This document shows, piece by piece, positions 1 through 12,674 of a stretch of DNA of 64,000 bases. Source of the stretch: Hofstenia miamia. Lineage: Eukaryota; Xenacoelomorpha; Acoela. The position numbers and the translations under genes were made by a program. The stretch covers positions 1,583,332 to 1,647,331 of the forward strand of contig SCFE01000102.1 of the NCBI GenBank assembly GCA_004352715.1, given 5' to 3'. The stretch's first letter is position 1. Each line of letters begins with the position of its first letter. The notes below the pieces were generated by a model. It saw only the letters and a list, made by a program, of their open reading frames with translations, did not search any database and was not told where the DNA came from.

Positions 1-16
1 TATATATATATATAAG

Positions 17-1400
17 CGTTACTCAACTCCGTCATAGTGTTTGATATTGTGATGTTGGTTCCAAGGAACGGATGAGGTTTGATAGAGATCAGAGATAATT
101 ATATTATAAAAGTGTGCTTACTCTCCTTTATTGCTGCTGTTTTGAAATTGGTATAAGATAACCTCTCGGCTGCTTGAATATTGATCATTTTTGATGGGAA
201 AACACTCTGTAATTATAACAATTTTGCTAAATGCAGCAATATTAGACGACAAAAATTTGGCTATGATAATATCAAATATTAATTTACTTAATTATTGAAT
301 GCTATTTATATATTTCTAATATTAACTGATTATCTGCATTCTAAAATTCGATCATACAAGTTTCTAGTTATCATCACTCTACATTTATTAAGATACTGTT
401 ATCATTTTCTCATAGTTTAGCTGAAAACAGAGCGCACATAGAAGGGGGAACTGGGGAAAGTCCCCCTCCCCCCATCAACAAAGCACAGATGCTTCCTTTC
501 TTTATGAATTGTATGAGTATACCAATCATAGTACATATATATTTAGCATGTTTTCTACTTTGTCTGCAGGGGTAAGCAAAATTTAATTGATATTTCAATT
601 ATTGCAATAATTGGAAATCGATTAATCCATTGGAAAATCTTGGAAAGAAAAATTGCCAATAATTTGCAATTATTAAAACTGTCACGAGCATTACCATATA
701 AAAATCTTGCGGAAGCATATAATCAAGTCCCAATTCGAGAATCATTATTGTGATGTTTAGTAAATTTACATAGTATTGGCTGTTAAATGTCCTGCAGAGT
801 TTGAGGACCCGAAAAAATACATTATGCTTCCATCACAGAATTCATCGTTTTCGTATATCAAAGACTTAAAATTAACCATTATGATCCTCTGTTTGACATA
901 TGTTCTGATGTCAAACCTAAAGATCAATTTCTAGATTTGAGATGATGAAGTTAGCAAGAAGGATTATACGAAAGAAATCATTGGTTTGTTAATGCGAAGG
1001 AGATGAAACAAGACATAAGAGGAAGAACGAGAATTGTATGTAGGATTTGAGAATGTAAGGAAGCTGGAAAAATCTAAATCATAATTGTCAAGAAGCAATT
1101 TGTTAAGAAAAATGAGATCTAACAACTTGAGGTACAGGGAAATTGGCAAAAATCTAGCCTTAAAAGAAGTTTTACGTAAGCTTTGTTAGTAGAGAAGATC
1201 CAGCGAAGGCCGTGGTGTAAGAGCCTGTCAAGTTTAACGGAAAAGAGGAATTTAGATACCAGCATTGGGAATTGTATCAGAGAGTGGAGAGACAATATGA
1301 TTTAAAGAGAATTGATTTCGGACGAGAATAGGAGGTATCAAGGATTTAGAGGAAGAGAAAAGAAGAGCTTCCGTTTTGTAGATATTGAATGGAAGCCCAT
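17..1400. other. No gene recognised
   Basis: AT-rich sequence after a (TA)n run at the window edge. The plus strand has a few short open stretches around 780-1380, but they are broken in every frame and match no family I recognise. Confidence 0.5.
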
Positions 1401-2510
1401 ATATATATATGTATACACTGTATATATATGTATACACAGTATATATATATATATATGTATACACTGTATATATATACATATATGTTNNNNNNNNNNNNNN
1501 NNNNNNNNNNNNNNNNNNNNNNNNNNNNNNNNNNNNNNNNNNNNNNNNNNNNNNNNNNNNNNNNNNNNNNNNNNNNNNNNNNNNNNNNNNNNNNNNNNNN
1601 NNNNNNNNNNNNNNNNNNNNNNNNNNNNNNNNNNNNNNNNNNNNNNNNNNNNNNNNNNNNNNNNNNNNNNNNNNNNNNNNNNNNNNNNNNNNNNNNNNNN
1701 NNNNNNNNNNNNNNNNNNNNNNNNNNNNNNNNNNNNNNNNNNNNNNNNNNNNNNNNNNNNNNNNNNNNNNNNNNNNNNNNNNNNNNNNNNNNNNNNNNNN
1801 NNNNNNNNNNNNNNNNNNNNNNNNNNNNNNNNNNNNNNNNNNNNNNNNNNNNNNNNNNNNNNNNNNNNNNNNNNNNNNNNNNNNNNNNNNNNNNNNNNNN
1901 NNNNNNNNNNNNNNNNNNNNNNNNNNNNNNNNNNNNNNNNNNNNNNNNNNNNNNNNNNNNNNNNNNNNNNNNNNNNNNNNNNNNNNNNNNNNNNNNNNNN
2001 NNNNNNNNNNNNNNNNNNNNNNNNNNNNNNNNNNNNNNNNNNNNNNNNNNNNNNNNNNNNNNNNNNNNNNNNNNNNNNNNNNNNNNNNNNNNNNNNNNNN
2101 NNNNNNNNNNNNNNNNNNNNNNNNNNNNNNNNNNNNNNNNNNNNNNNNNNNNNNNNNNNNNNNNNNNNNNNNNNNNNNNNNNNNNNNNNNNNNNNNNNNN
2201 NNNNNNNNNNNNNNNNNNNNNNNNNNNNNNNNNNNNNNNNNNNNNNNNNNNNNNNNNNNNNNNNNNNNNNNNNNNNNNNNNNNNNNNNNNNNNNNNNNNN
2301 NNNNNNNNNNNNNNNNNNNNNNNNNNNNNNNNNNNNNNNNNNNNNNNNNNNNNNNNNNNNNNNNNNNNNNNNNNNNNNNNNNNNNNNNNNNNNNNNNNNN
2401 NNNNNNNNNNNNNNNNNNNNNNNNNNNNNNNNNNNNNNNNNNNNNNNNNNNNNNNNNNNNNNNNNNNNNNNNNNNNNNNNNNNNNNTATATATATATATA
2501 TATATATATA
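1401..2510. repeat. TA/TATACACTG microsatellite with 1000-N gap
   Basis: Alternating TA runs with interspersed TATACACTG-type units flank a gap of exactly 1000 N (1487-2486). The reading frames that appear to cross it are only Ile-Tyr-Val repeats and N, so they are not genes. The gap length looks like a placeholder. Confidence 0.9.
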
Positions 2511-2610
2511 GGGGCTAAGCATAAATTGCCAAATATATACGGGCACTCTGGTACAGGTTATCTAATATATATACGTATTTTTTTGAAACAAGACTGGCAC
2601 CTACGCTGTT

Positions 2611-2876
2611 TTTTCAAATTTCGATATTAGATATGGCTTTAGTTTACTGACACTGATAAAAAATCAGACATATTCCGTCTTAAATCGGCACTTTTTAGCA
2701 TGGCCGAAGCCGGACCTCATTTTTACTAGAAAAACTGCTAACATTGATCTGACAATAATGTCAGATATTTCAAAAAGCCCAAATTTAATGAAAATGTAAA
2801 AATTAATTTAAAAACATTTTAATAATTGTTGAAATGACAAATAAATCCAATTTTTTCTAAATTTTTTTTCATTTCT
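2611..2876 (+). repeat. Dispersed repeat, copy A
   Basis: About 265 bases with a clear inverted homologue at 35487-35765. Shared landmarks include ACTGATAAAAAA, ACATATTCCG, TTTTTACTAG and AAAAACTGCTAA. No coding capacity is seen. It is an unclassified interspersed repeat. Copy A ends in a (TA)n run near 2880. Confidence 0.75.
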
Positions 2877-3057
2877 ATAAATATATATATATATATATAT
2901 TTCTTGATTAATTTGTATAAGCATGAGTCACAGTCAGTGGAAAATTTAGAGTCAATTCAAAATACCTGTTAAAATAGTTAATAAGAATCAAAATATTTTT
3001 GAAATCAAAAGCAATGTAAGCACAAATGCGAGTAAGATTCAATTTCAATCGCTAATA

Positions 3058-3267
3058 TCAATAAAAATCACTTATTCCACAGCCAATATCAGCAATAAGA
3101 ATATTAATGATGTAAGTGACGAAAGGATAAGCCAGAAATTTAGGTTGGAGCAGAATTATAACAGCCAAAATGTTGCTAAATATACCAAAAATGCCATACG
3201 AAAGGTTAACATACGAGTTAACAGTTGTAAATATCAGCCACTCTGCTTCTTCTGTGGAATTTATCAT
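3058..3267 (-). CDS. Possible GPCR exon (TM1-TM2), partial
   Basis: This open stretch reads as the start of a seven-transmembrane receptor. From the Met at 3267 there is a short extracellular-like N-terminus with an NST glycosylation sequon. A first hydrophobic helix follows (about residues 20-45) containing GIFSNILAVIILL, then a short Gln-Pro-Lys loop and a second helix ending LIADIG, which resembles the TM2 Asp position of class A receptors. The open frame stops at 3058, where GT donor-like sites (for example AATAAGTGA) occur. The rest, if it exists, would lie at lower coordinates. No ligand class can be assigned. It could be a first exon or a relic. It resembles the receptor exon at 30281-31017 only in general style. 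Confidence 0.4.
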   Translation of the reverse strand: MINSTEEAEWLIFTTVNSYVNLSYGIFGIFSNILAVIILLQPKFLAYPFVTYIINILIADIGCGISDFY

Positions 3268-3598
3268 TCTAAATAAAATTGTAGTGATATAAAAAGTATT
3301 TATTATTTCATTAACCAATCAAAGCAATACACTTCTAATTGGTTGATGACATGCTGTGAGACTGGTTTACGCACATGCCGCCGGTAACATAATTCTAGAG
3401 GAAAGATTTGACTTTGAATGTATATTTTGCAATGGTAATGCCGGGCAAAAAAATAGCTTATTCCTGCAATTCATTTGTCTCTTGTCTTGAACCATTAATT
3501 TCATAATATATATTTCGGATCTAAATTTGCTTTGCTTTTGTATTATTTGCCAAAATTTAATGATATTTCTGAAAATTTATTGCAAAGTTTAAGGAAAA

Positions 3599-4274
3599 TT
3601 ATATATATATATATATATATATANNNNNNNNNNNNNNNNNNNNNNNNNNNNNNNNNNNNNNNNNNNNNNNNNNNNNNNNNNNNNNNNNNNNNNNNNNNNN
3701 NNNNNNNNNNNNNNNNNNNNNNNNNNNNNNNNNNNNNNNNNNNNNNNNNNNNNNNNNNNNNNNNNNNNNNNNNNNNNNNNNNNNNNNNNNNNNNNNNNNN
3801 NNNNNNNNNNNNNNNNNNNNNNNNNNNNNNNNNNNNNNNNNNNNNNNNNNNNNNNNNNNNNNNNNNNNNNNNNNNNNNNNNNNNNNNNNNNNNNNNNNNN
3901 NNNNNNNNNNNNNNNNNNNNNNNNNNNNNNNNNNNNNNNNNNNNNNNNNNNNNNNNNNNNNNNNNNNNNNNNNNNNNNNNNNNNNNNNNNNNNNNNNNNN
4001 NNNNNNNNNNNNNNNNNNNNNNNNNNNNNNNNNNNNNNNNNNNNNNNNNNNNNNNNNNNNNNNNNNNNNNNNNNNNNNNNNNNNNNNNNNNNNNNNNNNN
4101 NNNNNNNNNNNNNNNNNNNNNNNNNNNNNNNNNNNNNNNNNNNNNNNNNNNNNNNNNNNNNNNNNNNNNNNNNNNNNNNNNNNNNNNNNNNNNNNNNNNN
4201 NNNNNNNNNNNNNNNNNNNNNNNNNNNNNNNNNNNNNNNNNNNNNNNNNNNNNNNNNNNNNNNNNNNNNNNNNN

Positions 4275-4306
<32 letters not shown>
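3599..4306. repeat. (TA)n microsatellite with 651-N gap
   Basis: Pure TA dinucleotides on both sides of an N gap (3624-4274). Frames through it are Tyr-Ile repeats only. Confidence 0.9.
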
Positions 4307-4308
<2 letters not shown>

Positions 4309-6379
4309 CATGTTTGTAAAACGCGTCGAGTTGGGACATGCAATATTCAAATCGGGTTGAAGTGGTGTCTAAGATATAAATTTTTCCAAAATATTTCAAA
4401 GTAATTCTTACGTAATTGGCATTTTTGTTATGCAATTATGATATATAACAAAATTTGTACAAATCGAGACATTTTTATACATTTGATTGGTTATTTACAA
4501 TTTCAATTCAGTTCTCCATGGTTATTATGATTAATATAAATGAACCTCCAATAGTGAGAATAACATCACTTAAATTATAGAAAACATTTGTAGAAACTTA
4601 ATACCACAAGCATCAACAGCGCAATCAGACCACATGTGATTGTGTCTTTCAACAAAAATATTTAGTCCCTGCGTTGTTGTGGAGATGGGTATAGAGGCTG
4701 ATTTTAGAAATATAGAATCGATTTCAATAGAGCGTCAATCTAAGTATTTTTCCAATGGAGAGGGAGGCACAGCCCTCAAGGTGATGCTAATGGTTACGAA
4801 TACAGTAAAGTTATTAAAAAATATTTTTATAAAAATTCATGTTTTACTGACAATATCTATCTTTTGTTTATCTAGAACAATTTCTTCTTAGTGTTAACAA
4901 AAGTATGAAGCATTAGTAACCTTGGTTGTTATCTCACAACGATGATTTTTCTTTGAAAAAGTTTTTGTGTGTTATGTATTGTTTTCATTAATACAAAACT
5001 AGTTAATTTACTATGATTTTTTATCAATTATTTTTATGTGTGAAAGACAAAAATTGATTAATTTATTGAACTAGAAAATCTATTTGTATAACATTCCAAT
5101 TAAAAATTTCCCACCCCTGCACTTCATGTTGGTAATTGATGACAAGAGTTAATTTAATGCATTACTTAAGCGAAACTAGGGATTAGAACATAGCCATGAA
5201 TTTTTATGAAATTATATTTTGCTAAAGTGAAAATAATTTTATCACGTTCTATATTCTTTAACTTTTAGTAAAATATGATGAATTATATAGTAATGCTAAT
5301 ACCTACTAAAAACAGTAGAGTAGTAGGTATAAAATTCAAATCATGACAATTTACAAAATGTAACTAAAGTTACTGTGGCAGCACAGCTTAAATAAGGAAT
5401 GATACTCAGTTCTGTCATTTCTTCAAAATTGAGGGCGGAGATTGACTTGAAATGGAGTTGGACTGAGCTATTGAAAAAATGGGCTGAAATTGAAAAAAAT
5501 ACACTACTGCACAATGCTGTATAATTTTCTAAATAACTTTTTGAAATTTTACATTTGTATTATATAGTCTTGAAAAAACTACATTTAGAATTTTCTTTTT
5601 CAATATGCTGATTTTATTAGAAGTTTCTAGCAAACAAAATTTGGTTTATCAAACCACAAAATTGTGAATCATTTCTTAACAAGTGTCATGAAAAATGTGC
5701 CAAATCGATTTAAATGGATTGGGCCGGTTTCAGGCTGCAAACGGCGTGGCCCTAAATTTCCTGGTTGGAGTTATTAAAGGCTAAAGGGAAAGAAACTCTA
5801 TCACAAAAGGAAGGAAATGTTTCCTTTTAAAATCAGGAACAGCTAAAGAGAAACAGTTTGTGTTCGAAACTCTCCTCACCGATTAAATCAATGAGAACAT
5901 AAGTATGTTAGACAACATTAATAATTTATAGCAAAAACATTCATTTGGTTCCTTTGGTTAGGTTGAAATGAAGTTAGACAAACATGATGCTGAATAATAG
6001 TAAGCCTCAAATTGAATAGTTCTGCTTATTTAAAATCAATTTTTCTGTTTTGGTCAAAAAGCGCAGCCTATTCAAGTCCCTTAATAATGCACATTCAGTA
6101 GTTGCAATATTTTCAAAACATTACATATTGAAATATATAAGGAATAGTCCCCTTACCAACTGCTATTTGGCAATTTTAAAGAAGCTCTCAGAACATGCAA
6201 AACATATTCAGCAATATCATTACCAGCAAAAAAATGTATATTGCATATAAATATTATCATATATACACCTCATTTCTAATCATAAAGGGCAATATATTTG
6301 GTTTTCAGAAGAATAATCGAGCTGAAATGATGCAGGACTATCTTATATGTACCCATGACCTTCTAGTAGATCATAATAT

Positions 6380-6412
<33 letters not shown>

Positions 6413-8164
6413 CCATCTTTAGAAGCTCTTCATTTATTCTTTATAGCATTTATACGAATATATTGATGTACAGCCACAAAGCATCTCCGAGCAGTGTTGT
6501 GCATAAGAAAGCAGTCCTGAATAATCTGGGAAAATAACCGAATATGAGTGTCGATTGAGTTTGGGTACAAAAAAGTGCGAATTGTAAATGAACATAAATT
6601 AATATATATGAAAAATGATGCTTGATTAGCAAATTTGAAAATCTTGGGACATGGGTATGTCCATTGGGAAGCATATTTGAATACAATGTTGAAAATTTTT
6701 CTTTAAAGCGTATTGCTGTTCCTGAGGATGTTGAAAAAATTAACAGTTTTTTTTTGAAAATTTGGAATTTTTCAAAACGATTTAAATTCCCTCCATGCCT
6801 AATGTTCATGTATTTATAAAATTTGAGCCCAGGGAATCAACAAAGAAATTGACTGTTTCTTGATATGTGCAAAGACATTCCAAACCCATTAAGGCGTGAA
6901 GTAGGAAGAGTCAGAGGTCGCGGGGCGGCTTAAAGTTAAATTTGAATGCAACCTTTCAAAATTTTAGTTTAAGTTTTCAACAAACTAAGTGTCAGCTCCT
7001 ACTTGTAATTTTTTGTTGAATAATATTTTCCCTAATATTTCAAATTGTGCTAATAGTAAAAGTAAATATATAGCTACCATTTGTAAGTTTGCCAAAAGGT
7101 ATATTCCCAAGTAATGGCTATACGTGATCCATTAGTTATCTAGCTACAAAATATGCACCTATCGACTTTCTCTATAATAATTAACCAGTATATACATATT
7201 CAATATATATATATATATATATACTGTATATATATATATATATATGAGCAGGACTTTTAAAATTTGACACAAATGAAGTCTGAAAATTGAATACTTCTCA
7301 AACTTGGATTTGAAAATTTGAATATCATTAAATTCAATGTTTGATTTGAAATTTAAAAGTTTGAAAATTTGATATCATGTTTGATATTTCTTAGAAATAA
7401 TTCTTACATAAGAAAAAAAACGCATATATATATTAGACTAATGTGAAATTTCAATATACATTGACGAGTGCACAAATTTCTTGTAATGTATACAATACTC
7501 AAAATAACAATTCCTCTCTCGAAATTGGCACTGCATCTCTAACACTTAGCTTGGGTATCCAAGAGTTGAACTTAATGTTTTTTGCTATTTGCTTTTTCCA
7601 ACAATGATAAATGTTACACTTGTGTAATTTTCATTCATTATTGGCTGAAAATTACTCATAATTTCGGTGAATTACAGCTACTATTTAGTATAATGGCTAT
7701 ACTATATAGTAAAAAGAACATAAAGAAACAATTTAAAGTCACTTAAGTGCCATACTTCTTCTCAAGATCTGTTTGTTTCAAAGAGTTTTACTAAGTAAAC
7801 AAAATAATGAATGTCAAAGATATTAATTTTTTTGTAAATGAATTGAATTTGTTTAAATTTCAACATTAACTCAATGCAAGTTATTAAAAATGCTGAAAAT
7901 TGAAATAAATAGAAACATATTGGCTTGCAGTGATTGATTACATTGGAAATTTAGCAATTTTCTGTTGGCTTGGTAGTGGCAAATTGTAAATATTTTTGTG
8001 TCTTATAAAATGAATAATATTATGAGGAAACACTAATGTCCTTTAAAAAGCGTAACTAAGGAACTTAATAGGGAAAGATCTTTCAACTTTAGTAACTTAT
8101 ATATTCTATATTAAAATAGAAAATTATGATATTCCAAGTTTAGAGAAACTAAAAATATTACACA
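4307..8164. other. No gene recognised
   Basis: AT-rich intergenic sequence. It holds (TA)n runs at about 6382-6412 and 7203-7245, and short imperfect repeats of the type TTTGAAAATTTGAAT at 7300-7380. Open frames of 65-119 codons (for example 6450-6809 minus) show no motif or family resemblance. Confidence 0.5.
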
Positions 8165-8530
8165 AACAAATAGGCTATTGTACGTAAGCAGCAGTTGCAA
8201 GTTTGGAAAATTCCAAACCTGCAAACCACTTTACCTGAATTATAAAAAAAGTTTTGAAGGAACCATTCATTTATATCGCTATCCAATCTTGGAATTAATT
8301 GCCTAAAGAGATAAAGAACATTGAAAAATTAAGGGGTTCTTAAGAACAAATTAAAATTTATGTTAGGATGTAAATTCTATATTAATTACTCATTAATTTA
8401 TCCGTAGTCTTGTAGATTTATTGCATAGTTGTTTTTTTACGCATTTCGTGTAAATTACCATTTACTATCGATTATGGCCTGCATTAAGGGGTGCAATTTT
8501 GTATTAAAGAAAAAATAAAAGATAAATATT
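8165..8530 (+). pseudogene. 3' remnant of a non-LTR retrotransposon
   Basis: The plus-strand reading around 8245-8345 contains LPKEIKNIEKL preceded by KKVLKEPFI, separated by an in-frame stop. This parallels the C-terminal end of the reverse transcriptase at 10456-11466, which has LPKEIKSIEKL preceded by KKVLKKSFI. It is therefore the last ORF codons plus 3' UTR of a related, heavily decayed element, truncated at its 5' side. It ends at the hairpin at 8531-8569. Confidence 0.6.
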
Positions 8531-8569
8531 AACAAAAATAGAGCGAGAGTTGTGGTCGCTCTATTTGTT
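8531..8569 (+). other. 3' terminal hairpin of LINE remnant
   Basis: AATAGAGCGA and TCGCTCTATT form a perfect 10-bp stem around the loop GAGTTGTGG. The stem is extended outward by AACAAA/TTTGTT with a two-base bulge. The position at the end of the LINE remnant fits a 3' stem-loop recognised by the element's own reverse transcriptase. Confidence 0.6.
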
Positions 8570-10455
8570 ACAAAATTGAATTATGAAATATATAAAAAAA
8601 ATTATTTTGAATCTGATTATAGGACTTATTCCTTCCACATTTTATTAAATTTGTATTGTTCCAAGGCTCTTGTGTGCTTATGTGCTACAATATGAAATAA
8701 TTTGAGATTTAAATTCATATTGTTTTGAATGCTTACTGACTTACAAAGGTGAAAGAAATGAAGAAAATTGCACTTTATGATATATAAAAAAGTATTCACC
8801 AGCATTCGAATAATTGAAGCAGAATTATATCAAGATACAGAATATAGGACAAAATTTAAAGACAGTTTAGTAGAAATGATTTAGGTAATAAAGGAAAAGT
8901 GTTCTCCTAAGAAAATTAGTTATACTAGCTAGAATAAATTGATATTGAAACTTAATGAGATAACTAAAAATTTGAAAATTGATTTTGTTAGAGTAGAGAT
9001 TATTCCAATATTTAAATGTTTCTAGGCGGCAAGAATTAATTATATCCCTTGCGCTTTGCTAAAACCCAAGTACACCTCCCAGAAGGGAATGTTAATTTTG
9101 GTTAAAAAATCAAGAATTCTTTGGGCATTACGATTCATAACTTATATATAACTTTGAGCATAGCAATTACAAAAAACTGTCCCACAGGGATTCTTAAGCC
9201 TTTCAGTAAAAAACAATGAAAAGAAATCTCTTTTACAAAGATTGATCATCTTAATGCAATAACAAATGTTATAGAAAAAAATAAAGTACTGTTTTATACT
9301 TATCATTCTATTAATGTGCATTTCCCGCGATGCATGTTATATCAAAACAAAAGTTGTAGGTATTTCTAAACAACATGATAGTAACTTTGATTTTCTTAAA
9401 TGTTATGATATAGGGAAATACCATGATTTGCTCAACTACTATGTGAGAAAATCAAAGTAGTTGAAATGTGTTAATGACTAGGAAAAACATAGTAACTATT
9501 TGAAAATGTAAATACATGAAAAGTAATCACAGCTAAGGCGTTAGCAATTTCTCAGACGACTTTATTTTAGCTGCCGCAGTGGATAGCCTTACATGTTCTT
9601 TATCATATACCCAAAGAAAAACTAAATAATTACAATTTTGCACCAATGAGGAAATAAAAACAGTTTTACAGAAAATCTGACTTTGAAGCAATATTTCAGA
9701 TAACAACTGCTGTGTCATCAGAATTTTATAAGAAAACAATTTCAAATCTAGAGGTATTGTTTTTTAAATTTTATCCTTGCCTGATCTTTCTTATCTTTGA
9801 ATTTGTATTATATTCAATTTTTTCTCTGTCGTGTTAAATGCTTCACGACTTTTTTGTACTTATCTCCAGACCAATTTGCCTTTATTCCAGTTTTTGATGA
9901 AACCATTTCCTTCCATTACTTAAATGTTACCTCACTAATTCTATGATCCTTTGATGTTTCTGATATTCTTTTTACTTTTCCTCGCTTCAACTATTGCAAT
10001 CTAATTATTTTCTGTTAACTGAAGTATTTATTGAGGCACTAAATGAATTTTCATATAGCTTACAGCCACTGAAAGTGAAGTACACACCTCGATTTTTTTG
10101 AAATTTTTCCTTTTAAGAAGTCACATTTCATCATTCTACATTTATAAATTTAAGATTGATAGATATTGAAAACCCTAAGCATTGTTTTTGGACACCCTAT
10201 AGTACATGTTTGTTAAAATTTTTAAAGATCAATGCAAATAAATGTCCATTCAAAGCAAGAATAATTGTGAATGATAATTTCTGCTTTCTTGCAGATCAAC
10301 TATTTTTATTTATTGAGTTTTTATAAATTTTCATGAAACTTTAATAATTATTTCAACCTAGGTGATTTTGCACACTTATAAGAGGGTATACACAAGGGTT
10401 TACATGTCTGATATAACAATTTTCATTTATATGTACTATTTTAGTCTTTTTTCCA
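8570..10455. other. No gene recognised
   Basis: AT-rich sequence without recognisable coding, structural RNA or repeat family. The 70-codon minus frame at 9533-9745 has no motif. Confidence 0.45.
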
Positions 10456-11466
10456 AATCTTAGAAGGGGTAAAAAAGGTATTTATATTTTACCGGTTTAC
10501 AATGGGGTGCCTCAAGGAACGATTCTAGGTCCTCTTCTTTTTAGTATTTATGTAAATGACATGCAGTCAATAACCAATTGCAATCTAATTCAATATGCCG
10601 ATGACACCTGCATCTTCAGCGATAATACATCATTGCACTCAGCAGTGGAATCAATAGAATTCAATTGCAACAAATTGTCAAAATATTTTTCAATGCATAA
10701 GTTGCTAATTAATGAAGCTAAGACGGAATTTTGTATTTTGCAGCCCAATAAAAATAACTACGATGTTTCCAAAATGACTTTGAAAATTAATACTGTTAAT
10801 GTACCTATTGTAGACACTTTCAAGTACTTAGGCGTAACCATTGACTCAAAGTTAAAGTTCAACACTCACATTAACATAACAGTTAGAAAACTAGCTATAG
10901 GTATAAAAAGTATGACACTAGTAGTTAAGCAGTTACCACCTTGTGCAATTATTCAATTCTTCCATGCTTTTATCATGAGCCACCTTAATTATGCAAACAT
11001 CTTATTTACTGATTTAAGTGATGTGCTTTATAGAAAACTTGACATTCAATTAAAATGGGCACTGAATATCTCAGCAAAAAATTCATTGAAAACTAAACAT
11101 TACATTTCTAGGTCAATTCTTTTTCCAAAACAACTCGTCATTTTAAATACCTTGCTAACATTTTTCAAACTAGTAAAAAATCTACCGCCTTATAATTCAA
11201 TTAAATTCCCGGGATTTGCGCATAAACAGAATTCAAGATCTAAAATTTTTACATGTGTTAAGTATAAGAAAAAAGTTTTGAAGAAATCTTTCATTAATGT
11301 CGCAATTCGAACCTGGAATTCGCTACCTAAAGAAATTAAAAGCATTGAAAAATTGAAACCTTTTAAAAAGCGTTTAAAAATCTTCCTTAAGCAAAAATAT
11401 ATTTTAGGTACATCATGGTTAGGATTTAAATTTTACAACAATGACTATACGATAACTCGTCATTAA
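10456..11466 (+). CDS. Non-LTR retrotransposon reverse transcriptase, 5'-truncated
   Basis: The frame is open from about 10456 to the stop at 11466. It begins inside the RT palm: GVPQGTILGPLLF (RT block 4 region) and then the catalytic YADDT box about 30 residues on. Next comes the thumb-like FKYLGVTID motif, and a Lys-rich C-terminus with TWNSLPKEIKS, typical of the end of CR1/Jockey-type ORF2. Only about 330 codons remain. Endonuclease, RT fingers and any ORF1 are missing, as expected of a 5'-truncated TPRT copy. The remaining frame has no stop, so the insertion may be fairly young. There is no proper start codon, so it is not an independent gene. The clade is uncertain. A second, older relative lies at 8165-8569. 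Confidence 0.85.
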   Translation, partial: NLRRGKKGIYILPVYNGVPQGTILGPLLFSIYVNDMQSITNCNLIQYADDTCIFSDNTSLHSAVESIEFNCNKLSKYFSMHKLLINEAKTEFCILQPNKNNYDVSKMTLKINTVNVPIVDTFKYLGVTIDSKLKFNTHINITVRKLAIGIKSMTLVVKQLPPCAIIQFFHAFIMSHLNYANILFTDLSDVLYRKLDIQLKWALNISAKNSLKTKHYISRSILFPKQLVILNTLLTFFKLVKNLPPYNSIKFPGFAHKQNSRSKIFTCVKYKKKVLKKSFINVAIRTWNSLPKEIKSIEKLKPFKKRLKIFLKQKYILGTSWLGFKFYNNDYTITRH

Positions 11467-11567
11467 AATAGCAATATAAAGTAATTCATCCATAGCCTGT
11501 AAGAATTGTTACTTTTTGTAATGTATGTTGATTTGTAGATTGGTTACTTTTTTGTAATTTATGACGC

Positions 11568-11650
11568 TATTCAGATAAATTATCAGTTATTGAATTGTAA
11601 ACATTTATCTGAATATATAATCTCTTATCTTATCTTATTTTATCTTATCA
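11568..11650 (+). other. LINE 3' hairpin and TCTTA tail
   Basis: TATTCAGATAAAT (11568-11580) and ATTTATCTGAATA (11603-11615) form a perfect 13-bp stem around a 22-nt loop. It is followed within 10 nt by TCTTA/TTATC pentamers (11621-11650). A stem-loop plus short 3' microsatellite is the standard end of several non-LTR clades and marks the element's 3' boundary. Confidence 0.7.
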
Positions 11651-11922
11651 TTAATAAGAAAGACCGCAGCAATTTATCAAATTATTTTTTAATATGTTAA
11701 TTGAATTTTATGGATTATTTTTTAGATTATTTAGAAATATGGTTTGAAACTTTAAAATTTCATTTAAGATTTGAAGGTATTGCTTAGAGGGTTTAACAGT
11801 TGAATGTGAATAAAATTCGTACCATAGGGTATAAGTCAAGGTTATATCTCCAAGAAATGACTTTAATTACAAGAGGTCCACTTATACAAGGGCAGCAACT
11901 GAGAAAATTGCAGAGTAAATAG

Positions 11923-12206
11923 CAAGACTTCTACTTTGCATTGAGATGGAAATTAAACATTGAGACAAGTAAGCACCACACCCTCTAATCACAAGCTGCC
12001 TTCCCCTCAGGTAGCACTCTGGCTGGACGCCGTATGAATTGGTCATTATGGTTACAAGTTACAGTAATGAATTACCGATGCTATCAGTTATTACAATCTC
12101 TTGTTATTTATTTTGTTGGAATTGTGGCTGCTCTATGTAACCTTCTTGCAGAGTCAACTATTTTTTTTTGGAAATGCTGTTATAGTCCCCAGCCACTGAT
12201 TCTACA
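11923..12206 (+). repeat. 5' LTR, truncated
   Basis: It matches the last part of the 3' LTR (from about 20887 onward). It ends in TCTACA at 12201-12206, exactly where the 3' LTR ends. The first roughly 640 bases expected of a full LTR are absent upstream. Confidence 0.85.
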
Positions 12207-12224
12207 TGGTGACCCTAACGTGAT
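12207..12224 (+). promoter_or_regulatory. Putative primer-binding site
   Basis: TGGTGACCCTAACGTGAT begins directly at the LTR end. The leading TGG is complementary to a tRNA CCA end. The tRNA identity was not determined. Confidence 0.6.
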
Positions 12225-12674
12225 CCCAAACTGCTGCCCCTGTTTTTTCTAATTACGGTTCAGTTGCATTCTTTTGGTGTGCAAATCTGGTTCCACTACC
12301 ACAGATGGATAACTGGTGCGCTCATGTTAATTCACGTGGTAAGCGTTTTGATGCTATGAGGGTGTTACCTCTCCCTTTGTGATTCGTTTGTGTGGTTAAC
12401 CTTTCTTGTCTCCATTCATGCATGTCAGAACGTTGTCACCAAACCTTTGATGATGGAACCTATCCCACGGTTTTTGCTGACTGTTTCACTATGCTATCAA
12501 TTGGTTGCTTAGTTGACAGGCTCCCAACTGTCAAGGAAATTTGGTTGTTTCTATGAAAAGTTATATTCTCGTTTTTCTTGTTACTGTATTCTTTCTCTTA
12601 GAAGAGTAATATTATTGGGTTTTTTTCCCCTTGTCTAAGAAGAGTTATATTCTCTGTTCTTTTACTCATAGTGA

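Noticed and set aside
1312-2630. Long frames of 377-413 codons through the first gap, and similar ones at 3532-4435, 24531-25892, 40219-41333 and 56880-57261
   Set aside because: They consist of N-encoded X residues and Ile/Tyr repeats from TA microsatellites or flanking repeat sequence.
4640-4891. 83-codon plus frame
   Set aside because: A hydrophobic C-terminus, but no recognisable motif or context.
6450-6809. 119-codon minus frame
   Set aside because: No domain, no splice or family signal; low-complexity AT-rich composition; another frame is open on the opposite strand.
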